From positions 62,001 to 126,000 of the forward strand of contig CALDSK010000248.1 in the NCBI GenBank assembly GCA_937911865.1: DNA of 64,000 nt, in the 5' to 3' direction. Below the pieces are notes generated by a model. It did not search any database. It was not told the DNA's origin and saw only the letters and a list, made by a program, of their open reading frames with translations. Numbering within the stretch: position 1 is the stretch's first letter; each line of letters starts with the position of its first letter. This DNA comes from an uncultured Synechococcus sp. Its GTDB lineage: Bacteria > Cyanobacteriota > Cyanobacteriia > Phormidesmidales > Phormidesmidaceae. The translations under genes and the position numbers were made by a program. Shown here in pieces: positions 1-9,778 of the stretch.

Positions 1-72
1 CCTTAATCGCTATACTCCTTAACAGCCAAGCCATTGTAAGGCCACTGTGAGACCGTTGTAAGGAGCATACTT

Positions 73-1788
73 ATGGCCCGATCTACGCCGTCAGCGTCCC
101 AGCCAGCGTCTAGGCCAGAGCCTAAGAAGTGGTGGGAAACAGGCGTAATCTATCAGATTTATCCGCTCACTTATGCCGATGGCGATCAGGACGGGACGGG
201 TGATCTGCGAGGCATTATTCAACGGTTAGATTACCTTAACGATGGTGATCCCAACAGCACCAGATCTTTAGGCATAGACGCCATCTGGCTCTCACCAATC
301 AACGCCTCACCAATGGTGGACAACGGCTACGATGTGGCGGACTACAAGAATATTTGCCCCACCTTTGGCAACCTAGAAGATTTTGACGAACTGCTCGACC
401 AAGCACATCAGCGAGGAATCAAAATCATTCTAGATTTAGTGGTGAACCACACCTCTAATCAGCATCCTTGGTTTAAAGAATCGGCCGCTAGCACCAACAA
501 TCCAAAGGCCGACTGGTATCTTTGGCAAACGCCATTCGAAGGCCAAGAGCTGCCCAACAACTGGCAGTCTTACTTCGGGGGTACCGGCTGGTGCTACTGC
601 GAGCAGCGCGACCAGTTTTACTTTCATACCTTTAATAAAAACCAGCCCGACCTCAACTGGCAAAATCCTGATGTGCGCACAGCCGTCTACGACATTGTCC
701 GCTTCTGGCTAGAGCGCGGCGTGGATGGCTTTCGGCTAGATGCCTCCAGCGTTTACAGCAAGGACCCTTACTTTCGCGATAACCCTCTAAAGTACGAGGC
801 TACCGACAAAAACGATTACAACAACTATCACCATCTCTACGACAAAAATCTGCCGGAAAACCATCAGATTATCAGAGAGATTCGCGCCGTCCTAGACGAA
901 TATCCCGATCGCGTGCTGATTGGCGAAACGTTTATTGACAATCGCCTTTACGATTCGGTCATTTTCCACGGCGTGAACAGCGATGAGCTGAATTTAGCCA
1001 TCACCTTTGAATTTCCGTTTAGCCCCTGGTATCCGGGCTATTTACAGCGGGAAATTGAGAAAAATGAAATCCTCACCGCACCTGGCGCTTGGCCCTCTTA
1101 TTTTTTGGACAACCATGATATTCCCAGGCACCTCTCCCGCTGGATTGAGTGCAGTCTGTGCGTGGATTCTGATGCGATCGCTAAAGCTGCGGCCACGCTT
1201 CTGCTCACCGTACGAGGAACGCCACTGCTGTACTACGGTCAGGAATTAGGCATGGTAGATAATACCGATATTCCTGACGACAGACTAAAAGATCATGCCA
1301 TTGCCTCTAGCGAAACGGGAGAAGCCCCGCCGCCGCGAGATGGTGCGCGTACCCCCATGCAGTGGGACGATTCTCCCCACGCTGGATTTAGCTTTGGTGA
1401 GGATGTCGAACCCTGGCTACCCGTTCACAAAAACTACCGGGACTTAAATGTGCAGGCCGCGCTGCAAAAGTCCGATTCTATCCTTAACTTTTATCGTCGG
1501 CTGTTGCAGGTACGGAAGCATAGCGAGGCCTTACAGCAGGGGAGATGGCGCACCTTAATTCATTATCCTCACGAGCATATGGCCTATGTGAGAGAGACCC
1601 AGGCAGAGACTGTGCTGGTAGCGATCAATTTTTCTTACGAGCAGCCGTTTGCACGGGATGTAGCGATTGACCGTGAAGGCTGGAGTGTATTGCTCTCTAC
1701 GCATTATGAAACCAGCAAGCTGATTGACTTAGCAGACAATCTGCAGCCCTTTGAGGTATCCATTTTGCAAAAGTTCCGTCACCCTTGA
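73..1788 (+). CDS. GH13 alpha-glucosidase / trehalose-synthase-like alpha-amylase family enzyme
   Basis: Glycoside hydrolase family 13 enzyme, probably cytoplasmic (no signal peptide), acting on alpha-glucosidic bonds of malto- or isomalto-oligosaccharides or trehalose-type sugars. The N-terminal GVIYQIYPLTYAD motif and the TIM-barrel core are clear. The catalytic triad is visible: nucleophile Asp about residue 223 (DGFRLDASS), acid/base Glu about 285 (LIGETF) and Asp about 349 (DNHD). The length of 571 residues fits oligo-1,6-glucosidases and trehalose synthases, and the small C-terminal beta domain is present. The ATG follows AGGAGC about 7 bases upstream. The next gene, transaldolase, lies 264 bp away with its own ribosome site, so the two need not be cotranscribed. 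Family is certain; the exact substrate cannot be read from the sequence. Confidence 0.88.
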   Translation: MARSTPSASQPASRPEPKKWWETGVIYQIYPLTYADGDQDGTGDLRGIIQRLDYLNDGDPNSTRSLGIDAIWLSPINASPMVDNGYDVADYKNICPTFGNLEDFDELLDQAHQRGIKIILDLVVNHTSNQHPWFKESAASTNNPKADWYLWQTPFEGQELPNNWQSYFGGTGWCYCEQRDQFYFHTFNKNQPDLNWQNPDVRTAVYDIVRFWLERGVDGFRLDASSVYSKDPYFRDNPLKYEATDKNDYNNYHHLYDKNLPENHQIIREIRAVLDEYPDRVLIGETFIDNRLYDSVIFHGVNSDELNLAITFEFPFSPWYPGYLQREIEKNEILTAPGAWPSYFLDNHDIPRHLSRWIECSLCVDSDAIAKAAATLLLTVRGTPLLYYGQELGMVDNTDIPDDRLKDHAIASSETGEAPPPRDGARTPMQWDDSPHAGFSFGEDVEPWLPVHKNYRDLNVQAALQKSDSILNFYRRLLQVRKHSEALQQGRWRTLIHYPHEHMAYVRETQAETVLVAINFSYEQPFARDVAIDREGWSVLLSTHYETSKLIDLADNLQPFEVSILQKFRHP

Positions 1789-2052
1789 TCGAGGCAGAGG
1801 GCAGCGCCTATCCGCCATCTATCTGCTATCTATCTGCCGCCTATCAAAAGGGGTCTAGGGGTCGTTACATAGCGATCGCGTATTCGATAATACGCTGAAT
1901 GATGAGAGTCCCCTTAGAAGCGGGTGAGCATATGATTTTCTATAGATAGTCTCTAGGTTTCAGGACCGTTTGAGGGAGTTCAGATGATATTTCGCTGTCT
2001 ACAATTTAGGCACAGAATATGTACTGACAAACCGATAACAGGAGGCTTATTT

Positions 2053-3048
2053 ATGAGCTTGTTAGACCAGCTAAAAACGATGACGACTGTGGTGGCTGAT
2101 ACAGGAGACATCGGCGCGATTGAGCAGTTTACGCCTCAAGATGCTACGACGAATCCTTCTTTGATTACAGCAGCGGCCAAGCTACCTCAGTATCAGAGCA
2201 TCGTAGATGAAACGTTGACTCAAGCGAAGAAAACATTGGGAGAGGGTGCTTCTGATACGGAAGTGGCCAAAGAAGCCTTCAAGCACTTGGCGGTTGCCTT
2301 TGGTAAGCGCATCCTAGAAATTATTCCTGGCCGCGTCTCTACTGAAGTTGATGCACGCTTGTCTTACGATACAGAAGGGACGCTAGCGACCGCCCGTGAG
2401 CTGATTGGTGAGTACGAGGCTGCTGGGATTAGTCGCGATCGCATCCTGATCAAAATCGCCTCTACCTGGGAAGGCATCAAAGCCGCAGAAATCCTTGAAA
2501 AAGAAGGCATCCACTGCAACCTGACGCTACTCTTTGGTCTGCACCAGGCCGCGGCTTGCGCCGATGCCAAAGTAACTCTAATTTCTCCTTTCGTCGGTCG
2601 CATTCTCGACTGGTACAAAGCAGACACTGGCCGCGACAGCTACCCACCATCTGAAGATCCTGGCGTACTCTCCGTCACAGAAATCTACAACTACTACAAG
2701 AAATTTGGCTACGAAACCGAGATTATGGGCGCGAGCTTCCGCAATGTCGATGAGATTAAAGAGTTGGCAGGTGTTGATCTGCTAACAATCTCGCCCAAGC
2801 TACTAAAGCCTCTATCTGAAACAGACGGTGAGCTGGCGCGTAAGCTAAAGCCTGAAGATGCCAAGGCAATGGAGATTGAAAAGCTCTCTGTAGATAAAGA
2901 GACGTTTGATCAGATGCATGAGAGCGATCGCATGGCCAACGACAAGCTAGATGAAGGCATCAAGGGCTTCACCAAGGCACTCGAAGAGCTAGAACAGCTA
3001 CTAGCAGACCGCGTCAGTCAGATGGGCCAGCAGCCGGTTAGCGTATAG
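2053..3048 (+). CDS. tal: Transaldolase
   Basis: Transaldolase of the pentose phosphate pathway, moving a dihydroxyacetone unit between sedoheptulose-7-phosphate and glyceraldehyde-3-phosphate in the cytosol. The frame is open from 1984, but the ATG at 2053 is chosen because a strong GGAGG lies 7 bases upstream and the protein then begins MSLLDQLKTMTTVVADTGD, as in known TalB proteins. Seen motifs: DATTNPSL near residue 33, RVSTEVDARLSYD near 95, and the Schiff-base lysine in RILIKIASTWEG. A helical C-terminal tail of about 20 residues ends the protein. The length of 331 residues is normal for the TalB class. The gene is followed by a hairpin and the convergent ABC importer operon. Confidence 0.95.
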   Translation: MSLLDQLKTMTTVVADTGDIGAIEQFTPQDATTNPSLITAAAKLPQYQSIVDETLTQAKKTLGEGASDTEVAKEAFKHLAVAFGKRILEIIPGRVSTEVDARLSYDTEGTLATARELIGEYEAAGISRDRILIKIASTWEGIKAAEILEKEGIHCNLTLLFGLHQAAACADAKVTLISPFVGRILDWYKADTGRDSYPPSEDPGVLSVTEIYNYYKKFGYETEIMGASFRNVDEIKELAGVDLLTISPKLLKPLSETDGELARKLKPEDAKAMEIEKLSVDKETFDQMHESDRMANDKLDEGIKGFTKALEELEQLLADRVSQMGQQPVSV

Positions 3049-3077
3049 GCTCCCATAGACTCTCAGGCCCTGCGCTT

Positions 3078-3106
3078 ACAGCTGAGGCTTTTGTAATCTC
3101 AGCTGT
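3078..3106. terminator. Hairpin between convergent tal and ABC importer genes
   Basis: Nine-base perfect inverted repeat ACAGCTGAG / CTCAGCTGT around an 11-base loop, with CCCTG/CAGGG just outside it, placed 30 bases after the tal stop and 14 bases before the end of the convergent ABC ATPase gene. No long T run follows on either strand, so it may act as a weak bidirectional terminator or as an RNA end stabiliser. Confidence 0.45.
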
Positions 3107-3119
3107 CAGGGAGCATGTT

Positions 3120-3914
3120 CTAACGTAAAGCATGGATGATATGGCGCTTGTAGTCCAAAAACTCAGGCGTCAATTTCATTTCCAGATCACGGTGCGCAGG
3201 GAGAGAGATTTCTACGGTTTCGCGCAGTTTGCCGCTTTTGTCCATCACATGAACGCGTTGCGACAAGAAGATAGCTTCCTCAACGTCATGGGTAATCATA
3301 AACACCGTAATTTGAGACTTTCTCCAAAGCTCGTGAAAAAATTCTTGCAGCTGCTCTTTGGTTTGTGAGTCGAGTGCGCCAAAGGGTTCGTCCATTAGCA
3401 ACACTTCTGGATCGTTGGCGAGGGCGCGGGCGATCGCAACTCGCTGCTTCATCCCCCCAGATAGTTCTTTCGGATAGGCTTTTGCACAGTCACTCAGCCC
3501 AACAATATTGAGATAATACTCAACCTTGCTGCGCTGCTCAGACTGAGGCATTCCTTTCAGGTCTAGTCCAAACGCAACATTCTTTGCCACAGACAGCCAG
3601 GGAAAGAGCGTATAGTTCTGAAACACCATGCCACGATCTGCCCCAGGACCAGGCACTACTTCTCCATCAACAAGCACTTCACCCGAGGTTGCTTTCACCA
3701 GTCCTGCTGCGATATTTAACAGCGTAGACTTTCCACAGCCAGAGGGCCCAACAATACAGCTAAACTCATTGGATACCAGCTGTACGCTCACATCATCAAC
3801 CGCTACATTCGCTTGTTTTCCCTTTCTAAAAATCTTGGTGATGTGGCGAATTTCTAGCTTCGCTGCACTGGTTACTCTATTCGGTTGCCCAAGCGTGGTC
3901 GGAAAGGTAGTCAT
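3120..3914 (-). CDS. ABC transporter ATP-binding protein (nitrate/sulfonate/taurine class)
   Basis: ATPase subunit of a periplasmic-binding-protein-dependent importer. All ABC motifs are intact: Walker A GPSGCGKST, Q-loop in MVFQNYTLFPW, signature LSGGMKQR, Walker B VLLMDEPFGALD and the H-loop MITHD. The length of 264 residues fits the TauB/SsuB/NrtD family. It is the last gene of a minus-strand operon: binding protein, permease, ATPase, the permease stop lying 63 bases upstream. Substrate class is inferred from the partners; nitrate, sulfonates, taurine, bicarbonate or a thiamine precursor all remain possible. Confidence 0.9.
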   Translation of the reverse strand: MTTFPTTLGQPNRVTSAAKLEIRHITKIFRKGKQANVAVDDVSVQLVSNEFSCIVGPSGCGKSTLLNIAAGLVKATSGEVLVDGEVVPGPGADRGMVFQNYTLFPWLSVAKNVAFGLDLKGMPQSEQRSKVEYYLNIVGLSDCAKAYPKELSGGMKQRVAIARALANDPEVLLMDEPFGALDSQTKEQLQEFFHELWRKSQITVFMITHDVEEAIFLSQRVHVMDKSGKLRETVEISLPAHRDLEMKLTPEFLDYKRHIIHALR

Positions 3915-3977
3915 GTCGATAGCAGCAGAAAAATTAAATCAAGAAATCAGACAAAACAAGCCAGCGATAACGGCTCG

Positions 3978-4877
3978 CTAGCTTGTTTTAGATTCAGCCC
4001 AAGGTAGACACAGCCGAAATATCAGCTTAAAGAACAAATCGGTTGCTAGCCCAATCGCTAAAATCACCAGAATACAGAAGAGGACTTTATCGGTTTGTAG
4101 AAATCGCTGCGAGTAAATGATTTTGAAGCCTAGCCCCTTTTGCGCGGCAATCAACTCAGAGATAATCAGAAAGTTCCAAGCGCCCGCTACGTTCAGCTTA
4201 AGCGCATCAATAATATTAGGAAGCGTGGCTGGTAAAATAACTCGAAAAAGCAAGTCTCTTCGAGTGGCCCCCAAGGTATAGGCTACGTTTAGTGTTTCAT
4301 CGGGAATAAACTTCACGGCGTCCGAAATCATCGTCGCGTTGTAAAAAACAATCCCCAGAAAAATGATGATTATTTTAGGAGATTCTCCTAACCCGGCCCA
4401 GATGATGATGAGCGGGACAAAGGCGTTAATGGGGGCGTATCTGACCGTCCTAAAAAAGCCCCCGAGCAAGCCGTCCATGCTGTAGAACGTGCCCATCGCT
4501 AGCCCGACCGGAATGCCTACAACCGCCGCGGCGATAAACCCAGCCAATACCATCAAAAAGCTCGCTGCGATGTCTGCAAACAGAGCTTCTGTTCGCAGCA
4601 TATCAATCCCTGTTGCAAGGGTAGCTGTTGGCGTAGGCAAAAACTTAGGGTTTACAAACCCGCCGTAGCTTAAAAAACACCAGATGATAACCGGAACCAG
4701 CAGCGACAGCGTTGTAAGCACTGGGCTGAGCCAGCTGGGAAAGCCTTGACGAATGCTCCAAAAAACAGAGGGCTTAAGATAGCGTCTCCTACCGTAACTT
4801 TTTCCATAACTCAAGGGGAGTACCTGCCTGATAGACGAAGGACTATGCCTGATATGCCTCGACAAACTGAGGATCAA
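3978..4877 (-). CDS. ABC transporter permease (nitrate/sulfonate/taurine class)
   Basis: Integral inner-membrane permease of the importer encoded with the flanking ATPase and binding protein. About six hydrophobic helices are seen, and the conserved EAA-type cytoplasmic loop that contacts the ATPase is present (TLGATRRDLLFRVILPATLP followed by an Asn-Ile-Ile stretch). The start is uncertain: the open frame begins with TTG at 4877, overlapping the upstream gene by 35 bases, while a TTG at 4814 would begin just after that gene's stop. The first membrane helix (LVPVIIWCFLSYGG) is kept with either choice. A basic N-terminal stretch precedes it. Confidence 0.87.
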   Translation of the reverse strand: MILSLSRHIRHSPSSIRQVLPLSYGKSYGRRRYLKPSVFWSIRQGFPSWLSPVLTTLSLLVPVIIWCFLSYGGFVNPKFLPTPTATLATGIDMLRTEALFADIAASFLMVLAGFIAAAVVGIPVGLAMGTFYSMDGLLGGFFRTVRYAPINAFVPLIIIWAGLGESPKIIIIFLGIVFYNATMISDAVKFIPDETLNVAYTLGATRRDLLFRVILPATLPNIIDALKLNVAGAWNFLIISELIAAQKGLGFKIIYSQRFLQTDKVLFCILVILAIGLATDLFFKLIFRLCLPWAESKTS

Positions 4878-5913
4878 TCAGTGATGCAATATCGCCAGGG
4901 TCAGTTTCGATTTGGCCTTCAGCGAGTAAGAAAGCCGCCAGTTCACTCAGCGGTTCGACCAGATAAGTATCGCTATCTGGCCTAGCGAGCATGTCCAAAT
5001 TATCTTCTACACTCGGAATTTTTACGCCCCCCAGGTCGCTAGCGAGCTCCTCCGTAGTCACTTCTAGCTCTGCAGCGCCGATTTCCAGCGCCTCTTCTGG
5101 ACTATCGGTCATGAACTGTGTTCCTTTGAAAATAGCGTTGACGAAGGCCTGCACAGCGGCTGGATTTTCTTCGATAAACGCAGTATCAACCAGGTACAGG
5201 TCAATAATGGCAGTCGGCATCTGAGACGAATCATAGATGATACGACCGTCTTCTATAGCGCGATCGGTCTGCTGCAGGTAGGGTGAGTAGCTAACTGCGA
5301 TATCAACGTTGCCTGATTCGAAAGCTGCTGCCGCCGCTGCCGGATCCGCGTTCACCACTTCAATGTCGTCCTTGGTAAGTCCAGCTTCTTTAAGCACCTG
5401 AAGCAAGAAGAAGTAGCTTACCCCTGTTGTATCAACAGCAATCTGCTGACCTCTAAAGTCTTCAATACTTTCAATCCCGTTACGCGCCAAGATGCCATCG
5501 CCACCGACTGAATTGTCTTGTACTAAAACAATCTTGAAGTCTTTCCCCTGAGATTTCATCAAAACTGCTTCTGAACTTACAGGGGCTACGCTGTCGATAT
5601 TCTCACCTAAGAACGCGGAGATGTAATCACCGCTGGCGCCAAACAGGCTGAGTTCAAAGTCAAGACCTTCTTCTTCAAAGAAGCCTTTCTCCTGCGCGAT
5701 GTATAGCGGTACCTGCCCAACCCAGGGCGCTGAGCCCATGGACATCGCTAAGCTACCGGCTGCTGTGCCCTCTGTCCCCTCTTCTGAACCGGCTGATTCT
5801 GAGCTATCTGGGCTTTCTTGAGGTTGGCAAGCATGTAAAACAACTGCGCCGGTGGTACCCGCCATCAGCTGAAGAACGTGACGACGGCGAATCATGCGAG
5901 AGGGCTGAGTCAT
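4843..5913 (-). CDS. ABC transporter substrate-binding lipoprotein (SsuA/TauA/NrtA-like)
   Basis: Periplasmic solute-binding protein that delivers substrate to the permease encoded downstream. The ATG at 5913 is preferred over 5991 because it gives a twin-arginine signal (RMIRRRHVLQLMAG) followed by a lipobox-like VVLHAC, so a Tat-exported lipoprotein is likely. A Ser/Glu-rich linker follows the cysteine. The mature part has the NMT1/THI5-like fold signatures: LYIAQEKGFFEEEGLDFEL, the SYFFLLQVLKEAGL helix and a NADPAAAAAAFESGNVD segment. The gene is first in its operon and overlaps the permease frame. Sulfonate, nitrate and pyrimidine-precursor binders share this fold, and I cannot choose between them. 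Confidence 0.88.
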   Translation of the reverse strand: MTQPSRMIRRRHVLQLMAGTTGAVVLHACQPQESPDSSESAGSEEGTEGTAAGSLAMSMGSAPWVGQVPLYIAQEKGFFEEEGLDFELSLFGASGDYISAFLGENIDSVAPVSSEAVLMKSQGKDFKIVLVQDNSVGGDGILARNGIESIEDFRGQQIAVDTTGVSYFFLLQVLKEAGLTKDDIEVVNADPAAAAAAFESGNVDIAVSYSPYLQQTDRAIEDGRIIYDSSQMPTAIIDLYLVDTAFIEENPAAVQAFVNAIFKGTQFMTDSPEEALEIGAAELEVTTEELASDLGGVKIPSVEDNLDMLARPDSDTYLVEPLSELAAFLLAEGQIETDPGDIASLIDPQFVEAYQA

Positions 5914-6142
5914 AGGAGAGGGTTGTCTTTTCAATGGGGCGTAAGGGAAAGGGTGAAAGAACAGGCAATGTTTAGCATTGTTCTTTCCCAAGCGTGAAAT
6001 TCAAGATCACTAGCTGGAGAATAATAGATTCATCTGCCGTAAGGCATAGATGATGAACCTATTAACGACTCATTAGAGCCAATTATGAGGCGCTATGCGG
6101 TATCTTTTCATACGGTTCCTCTTGTAGAGTCCTCTATCCGCA

Positions 6143-9100
6143 TTAGAACCACTCATCCTTCGCTTCAGCCTTCGTGTTCGTGTTGCGCTCAGGGGTCTCT
6201 CGCTCGAAGTGAAGGTGAATAGACCGTGATTGCTCTCCATCAGCCGCCACCGCTCGAATTGGATAGTCGATTTGGCCATCGGGGAAGGCAACGTGGAAGC
6301 GGAAGGTGCCGTCTGGGTTGAGCGGAACTACACGATCGCCGACTGTCAGCGTTGCCGTGGGCTCTGTTGCACCGTACACAATCAGCTCCGCGTCGGCAAC
6401 TAGCCAGAAATTACGCGATCGCCCAGGCAACGCAGACCCGCCTGAGCCAATCCCTGACATATTGAGTCCAGACACGTTTAGCCCGGATGCATTCAGCGCA
6501 AACCCAGGAGCCGCAGCACCTGGAATCCCCGACACATTGCCAGACGCCGTCAGCGCGCCAGGTGCTACGTGGGGCATAGAGCCATAGAGCGAACCCGCAA
6601 CGCGCAGTGCTTCTTGGCCCTGTGTTAGCGCAAAAATGTCGTCATAAATTTGCGGTAGATCGTCAACCGCTTCGTCGCTGGCTTTCTCTGGAGAGTAGGG
6701 CTGACCCAAGTCACCAAAGGTACGACCAACCAGGCTTTCGCTCCAGTCTATAGTTACGAACTGATCTTTGACCCAGTCTGACGGATAGATGGGGGGGACC
6801 CGAATAGAGGCTGAGCGTGCCAAAAGCAGCCAGCGGTCGTCAGCAGTCAGGTAGCCAATTTCTGCAATGTAGTCGCGATCGCTCACTGGCATCTCCAAAT
6901 ACCAGGAACGCGCCATTTCATGACAGTCTTGCTGCTGCATACTGTGGGGCGCTGCCGAAGATAAATCGACATCGGTAACGTCGTACAGCCTGATCATCAG
7001 ACGCTGGCCGCCCTGCTGTCTTAGCTCTTCTTTGTGCTCGTTCGACACATCCCAATAGGTATAGGCCCACTTAGGATCGCGCGGCAATAAAACAATTCGA
7101 CTTTCACCATAGCCTTCGGGTAACTCCGGTAGACCAACATCTACCGTGGCTAATTCTTCAATGCTCAGAGAGCTCAGAGGGCTAGGGTCTTCCATATTAT
7201 TTGTACTGTTTATAGATGAATCAAAAGTGGATGGCTCAGAGGTGGGAACCTCTGCTAGGTTGGCCGCTTCTACGGGGGCGGTTGTCGCTGCGGCCTCCCC
7301 AAAAATCACAGCATTTTCGCTGATGATGGTTTCTCGGGTCGGCTCAATGTCGAGAATGGTCTCTGTCTCAGCAATGACGGTGTCACGAGTGGGTTCGATA
7401 TCGAGAATGGCTTCTGAATCAGCGATCAGGGTGTCGCGGGTGGGTTCAGTATCCTCATCATTTCCTGCGGCGGCTACGCTGGCTGTAGCACCGACCGCCG
7501 CCCCAGCTAGACCTGCGGCGGCTGCGCCTGCCAAGCCCAAGCCTGCTGCCATGGGCTCTAGGACAGGTCCGCTGTCCGCTGCGCCTTCACCGATAGGCTC
7601 AGCAGTCGGCTCAGTCGGTTCAGTCGGCTCACTCGGCTCACTCGGCTCACTCAGCTCGCTCGGTTCACCCGACTCAGTAGGATCTTCGCCCAAGCTGAGA
7701 TCGATGTTGTCGTCCCATTCGTCGTCGTCATCGGCTTCTATGTCCGCATCCAAGCCTGAGAGCATGGCACCTCCCAGAACGGCCGCGCCGCCGAGAGCCG
7801 CTGCGCCGCCTGCGCCACCTGGAGTTGACAGGTCAAGATTGGTTCCTTCTAGATCGGGAGACTCTAGGTCTGTGGACTCGTGCAGCGGTAGGCTTTGTGC
7901 GCTGATTGGCTCGCTAGGTTGTTCAGCCCCTGAGACTGGGCTACCTGGTGCGCCCAGCGTCACTGATCCTTCTGTGCTGCCTGTTGGAAGAGGCGCGGAG
8001 GATAAGCTGCCTTCCTCAGTTGCCAGAACACGAGAATCGTCAGTGACGCGGTCGGTAGAGATAACTGACTGCGCTCGGGTAGAAACTTCCCGATTCGTTT
8101 CTGGGTCGGTAGCTGGTGGGGGGACCGTCGCGGTGGGCGCGGTCTGCCGAATAGCTTCGGTATTTTGTGATTGACGCTTTCTGCCCAGTAGCCACCAAAG
8201 TCCACCGCCTAAAAGCGCCAGTAGCGGAATCAGCCATAGCCAGGGGGAAGGACCTACAGCGTCTCCAGCCGTGTTTCCATCCGCAGCGTTGCCGTCCGTG
8301 GTATTTGCAGCGGCGACACTTTCACCAAAGGGTAGCCCGTTAAGCCCCCATAGTCCTCTGCGACCGTTACTGCCTGCCGCGAACAGTTTGTCATCCGATT
8401 CAAACCTTAAATCAGTGACCGCGCTGTCTTCCCCAACGATGGCTGGAAACACTGGACCTATGGGTTCTCCATCCGTGCTCCAGTAGCGAACATTGCCTGA
8501 GCTAGTACCGGTTGCCAGCGTTTCTCCATCAGGGCTAAAGGCGATCGCAGTAACGGCTCCCCCTGCGCCTCGCAGCGGTGTAAGGTTTCCAGCTTCGTCT
8601 TCAATTACCGCCAGGTTTTCTTCGGTCGTACGAGCGGTGAGAGCACCGTCTGGGCTGGTTGCCGTGGGCAGCGGCCCCTCTATATCAACCGCAGCTGCTT
8701 CTTCCGCATCGCGAACTTCTTCTACGGCTGCCTGCCCGTCTGCGCCTGTTGCCACGCCCAAAAACCCTTGAACGCTCTCTATCGGATCGTCTAAATAAAC
8801 GTAGTTACGTGACTGCGAAAATGGATAGGCTGGGTTATCAGGTAGGGTCTGGTGCATGGAGATGATCTTGACATCATCATTGCTCATAACCTGGTTGGCG
8901 ATCGCATAGCCAATTCCATCCGTACCCAGGGCCTCTACCACCGCGTCGGTTTCGTCTTCTGCGACCGGGTCGGCGGTGCTGCCAGTGACAAACGGTGCCG
9001 ACTGAAAGGTGGGATAGCTTTGAAAAGCCTGACGCGTATCGCTAAAGTCAGGCCGATCGACAAACCGAATCGGGCCAGGTTCGCCACCTAGTTCAGACCA

Positions 9101-9607
9101 ATCGGTAATTTCGCCGCGAAAAATTTGGCCAAACTGCTCAAAGGTAATGTCACCGTCAAACGGATTGTCTGGGCCAACGATAATAGCGATTTTTTCACGG
9201 GCGATCGCCACCGCGTTGAGTCCAGACGCCTGTTCTGGTTCTGTCAGCGGTCGCCCAATAGCGGCTAGATCAATCTCACGATCCAGCAACCGAGCGATCG
9301 CGATATCGCTACCGTTAGCCTCGCTTTGGACTTCAGCGTCCTCGTATTGTTCTTGAAACTGTTCGGTGAGCGCTTCATTCATTGAGCGCATGCTACTAGA
9401 GCCATCAATGAGCAGCGCCTCGGCCCCGTCAAGCGACGCAGGCAAGGTAAACTCAGCCGCCGAGTCAGCTTGAGCTAGGAGTAAAGCTGAAGAGCGAGCC
9501 GGTGGCGTCCCCTTGGAGATAGTCGCAGAAGCTGCTGGCTGAACCGGCATAGCAAAGGCCGTCAGCAAGCAAAGCTTTGCGAGAATAGAACGGTTAACGC
9601 GCATCAT
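6143..9607 (-). CDS. Chimeric membrane protein: PBP-like domain, WD40-like segment, transmembrane helix, DUF4912
   Basis: A 1154-residue multidomain protein with unknown role. Order seen: signal peptide (1-28); a phosphate-binding-protein-like domain (about 50-310: LIDGSSSMRS, KIAIIVGPDNPFDG, GIGYAIANQ); a short WD40-like part (about 320-430: TAIAFSPDGETLATG); one membrane helix (about 455-475, LWLIPLLALLGGGLWWLL) followed by RKR; about 370 residues of low-complexity acidic and Ala/Gly sequence with SEPSEPSEPTEP and repeated EPTRDT(V/L)IA units; then a DUF4912 domain (about 850-990: RIVLLPRDPKWAYTYWDVS) and a C-terminal beta domain. The positive-inside rule places DUF4912 in the cytoplasm and the PBP-like part in the periplasm. 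It does not look like part of the neighbouring importer: stop 229 bases from that operon. Family DUF4912 is known in cyanobacteria; function is not. Confidence 0.8.
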   Translation of the reverse strand: MMRVNRSILAKLCLLTAFAMPVQPAASATISKGTPPARSSALLLAQADSAAEFTLPASLDGAEALLIDGSSSMRSMNEALTEQFQEQYEDAEVQSEANGSDIAIARLLDREIDLAAIGRPLTEPEQASGLNAVAIAREKIAIIVGPDNPFDGDITFEQFGQIFRGEITDWSELGGEPGPIRFVDRPDFSDTRQAFQSYPTFQSAPFVTGSTADPVAEDETDAVVEALGTDGIGYAIANQVMSNDDVKIISMHQTLPDNPAYPFSQSRNYVYLDDPIESVQGFLGVATGADGQAAVEEVRDAEEAAAVDIEGPLPTATSPDGALTARTTEENLAVIEDEAGNLTPLRGAGGAVTAIAFSPDGETLATGTSSGNVRYWSTDGEPIGPVFPAIVGEDSAVTDLRFESDDKLFAAGSNGRRGLWGLNGLPFGESVAAANTTDGNAADGNTAGDAVGPSPWLWLIPLLALLGGGLWWLLGRKRQSQNTEAIRQTAPTATVPPPATDPETNREVSTRAQSVISTDRVTDDSRVLATEEGSLSSAPLPTGSTEGSVTLGAPGSPVSGAEQPSEPISAQSLPLHESTDLESPDLEGTNLDLSTPGGAGGAAALGGAAVLGGAMLSGLDADIEADDDDEWDDNIDLSLGEDPTESGEPSELSEPSEPSEPTEPTEPTAEPIGEGAADSGPVLEPMAAGLGLAGAAAAGLAGAAVGATASVAAAGNDEDTEPTRDTLIADSEAILDIEPTRDTVIAETETILDIEPTRETIISENAVIFGEAAATTAPVEAANLAEVPTSEPSTFDSSINSTNNMEDPSPLSSLSIEELATVDVGLPELPEGYGESRIVLLPRDPKWAYTYWDVSNEHKEELRQQGGQRLMIRLYDVTDVDLSSAAPHSMQQQDCHEMARSWYLEMPVSDRDYIAEIGYLTADDRWLLLARSASIRVPPIYPSDWVKDQFVTIDWSESLVGRTFGDLGQPYSPEKASDEAVDDLPQIYDDIFALTQGQEALRVAGSLYGSMPHVAPGALTASGNVSGIPGAAAPGFALNASGLNVSGLNMSGIGSGGSALPGRSRNFWLVADAELIVYGATEPTATLTVGDRVVPLNPDGTFRFHVAFPDGQIDYPIRAVAADGEQSRSIHLHFERETPERNTNTKAEAKDEWF

Positions 9608-9778
9608 AAAGCCTAGGTTTCAAGATTATGAAATTACCTTAATATCTCAGTGATTCTTCTGAGAGTCAATCGTATGGGTTGAAAACAAGAGGACTTTTTT
9701 TGACCTCTAAATTAGTCAAAGTCCGATATTTCAGCTTTTTCCTAGTTTTGTAGACCTGTATAGAGCGCGGCTTAAACT

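Noticed and set aside
3978..5913. Assignment of the ABC importer as a nitrate transporter (nrtABCD)
   Set aside because: Cyanobacterial nitrate importers have two ATPases, one fused to a binding domain; here there is one ordinary ATPase and no nitrate reductase gene, so the substrate is left open.
7146..8174. A 342-codon open frame on the plus strand opposite the DUF4912 gene
   Set aside because: It is a shadow of the low-complexity coding region on the other strand, rich in Ser/Ala/Pro with no domain, and the minus-strand frame has clear domains on both sides.
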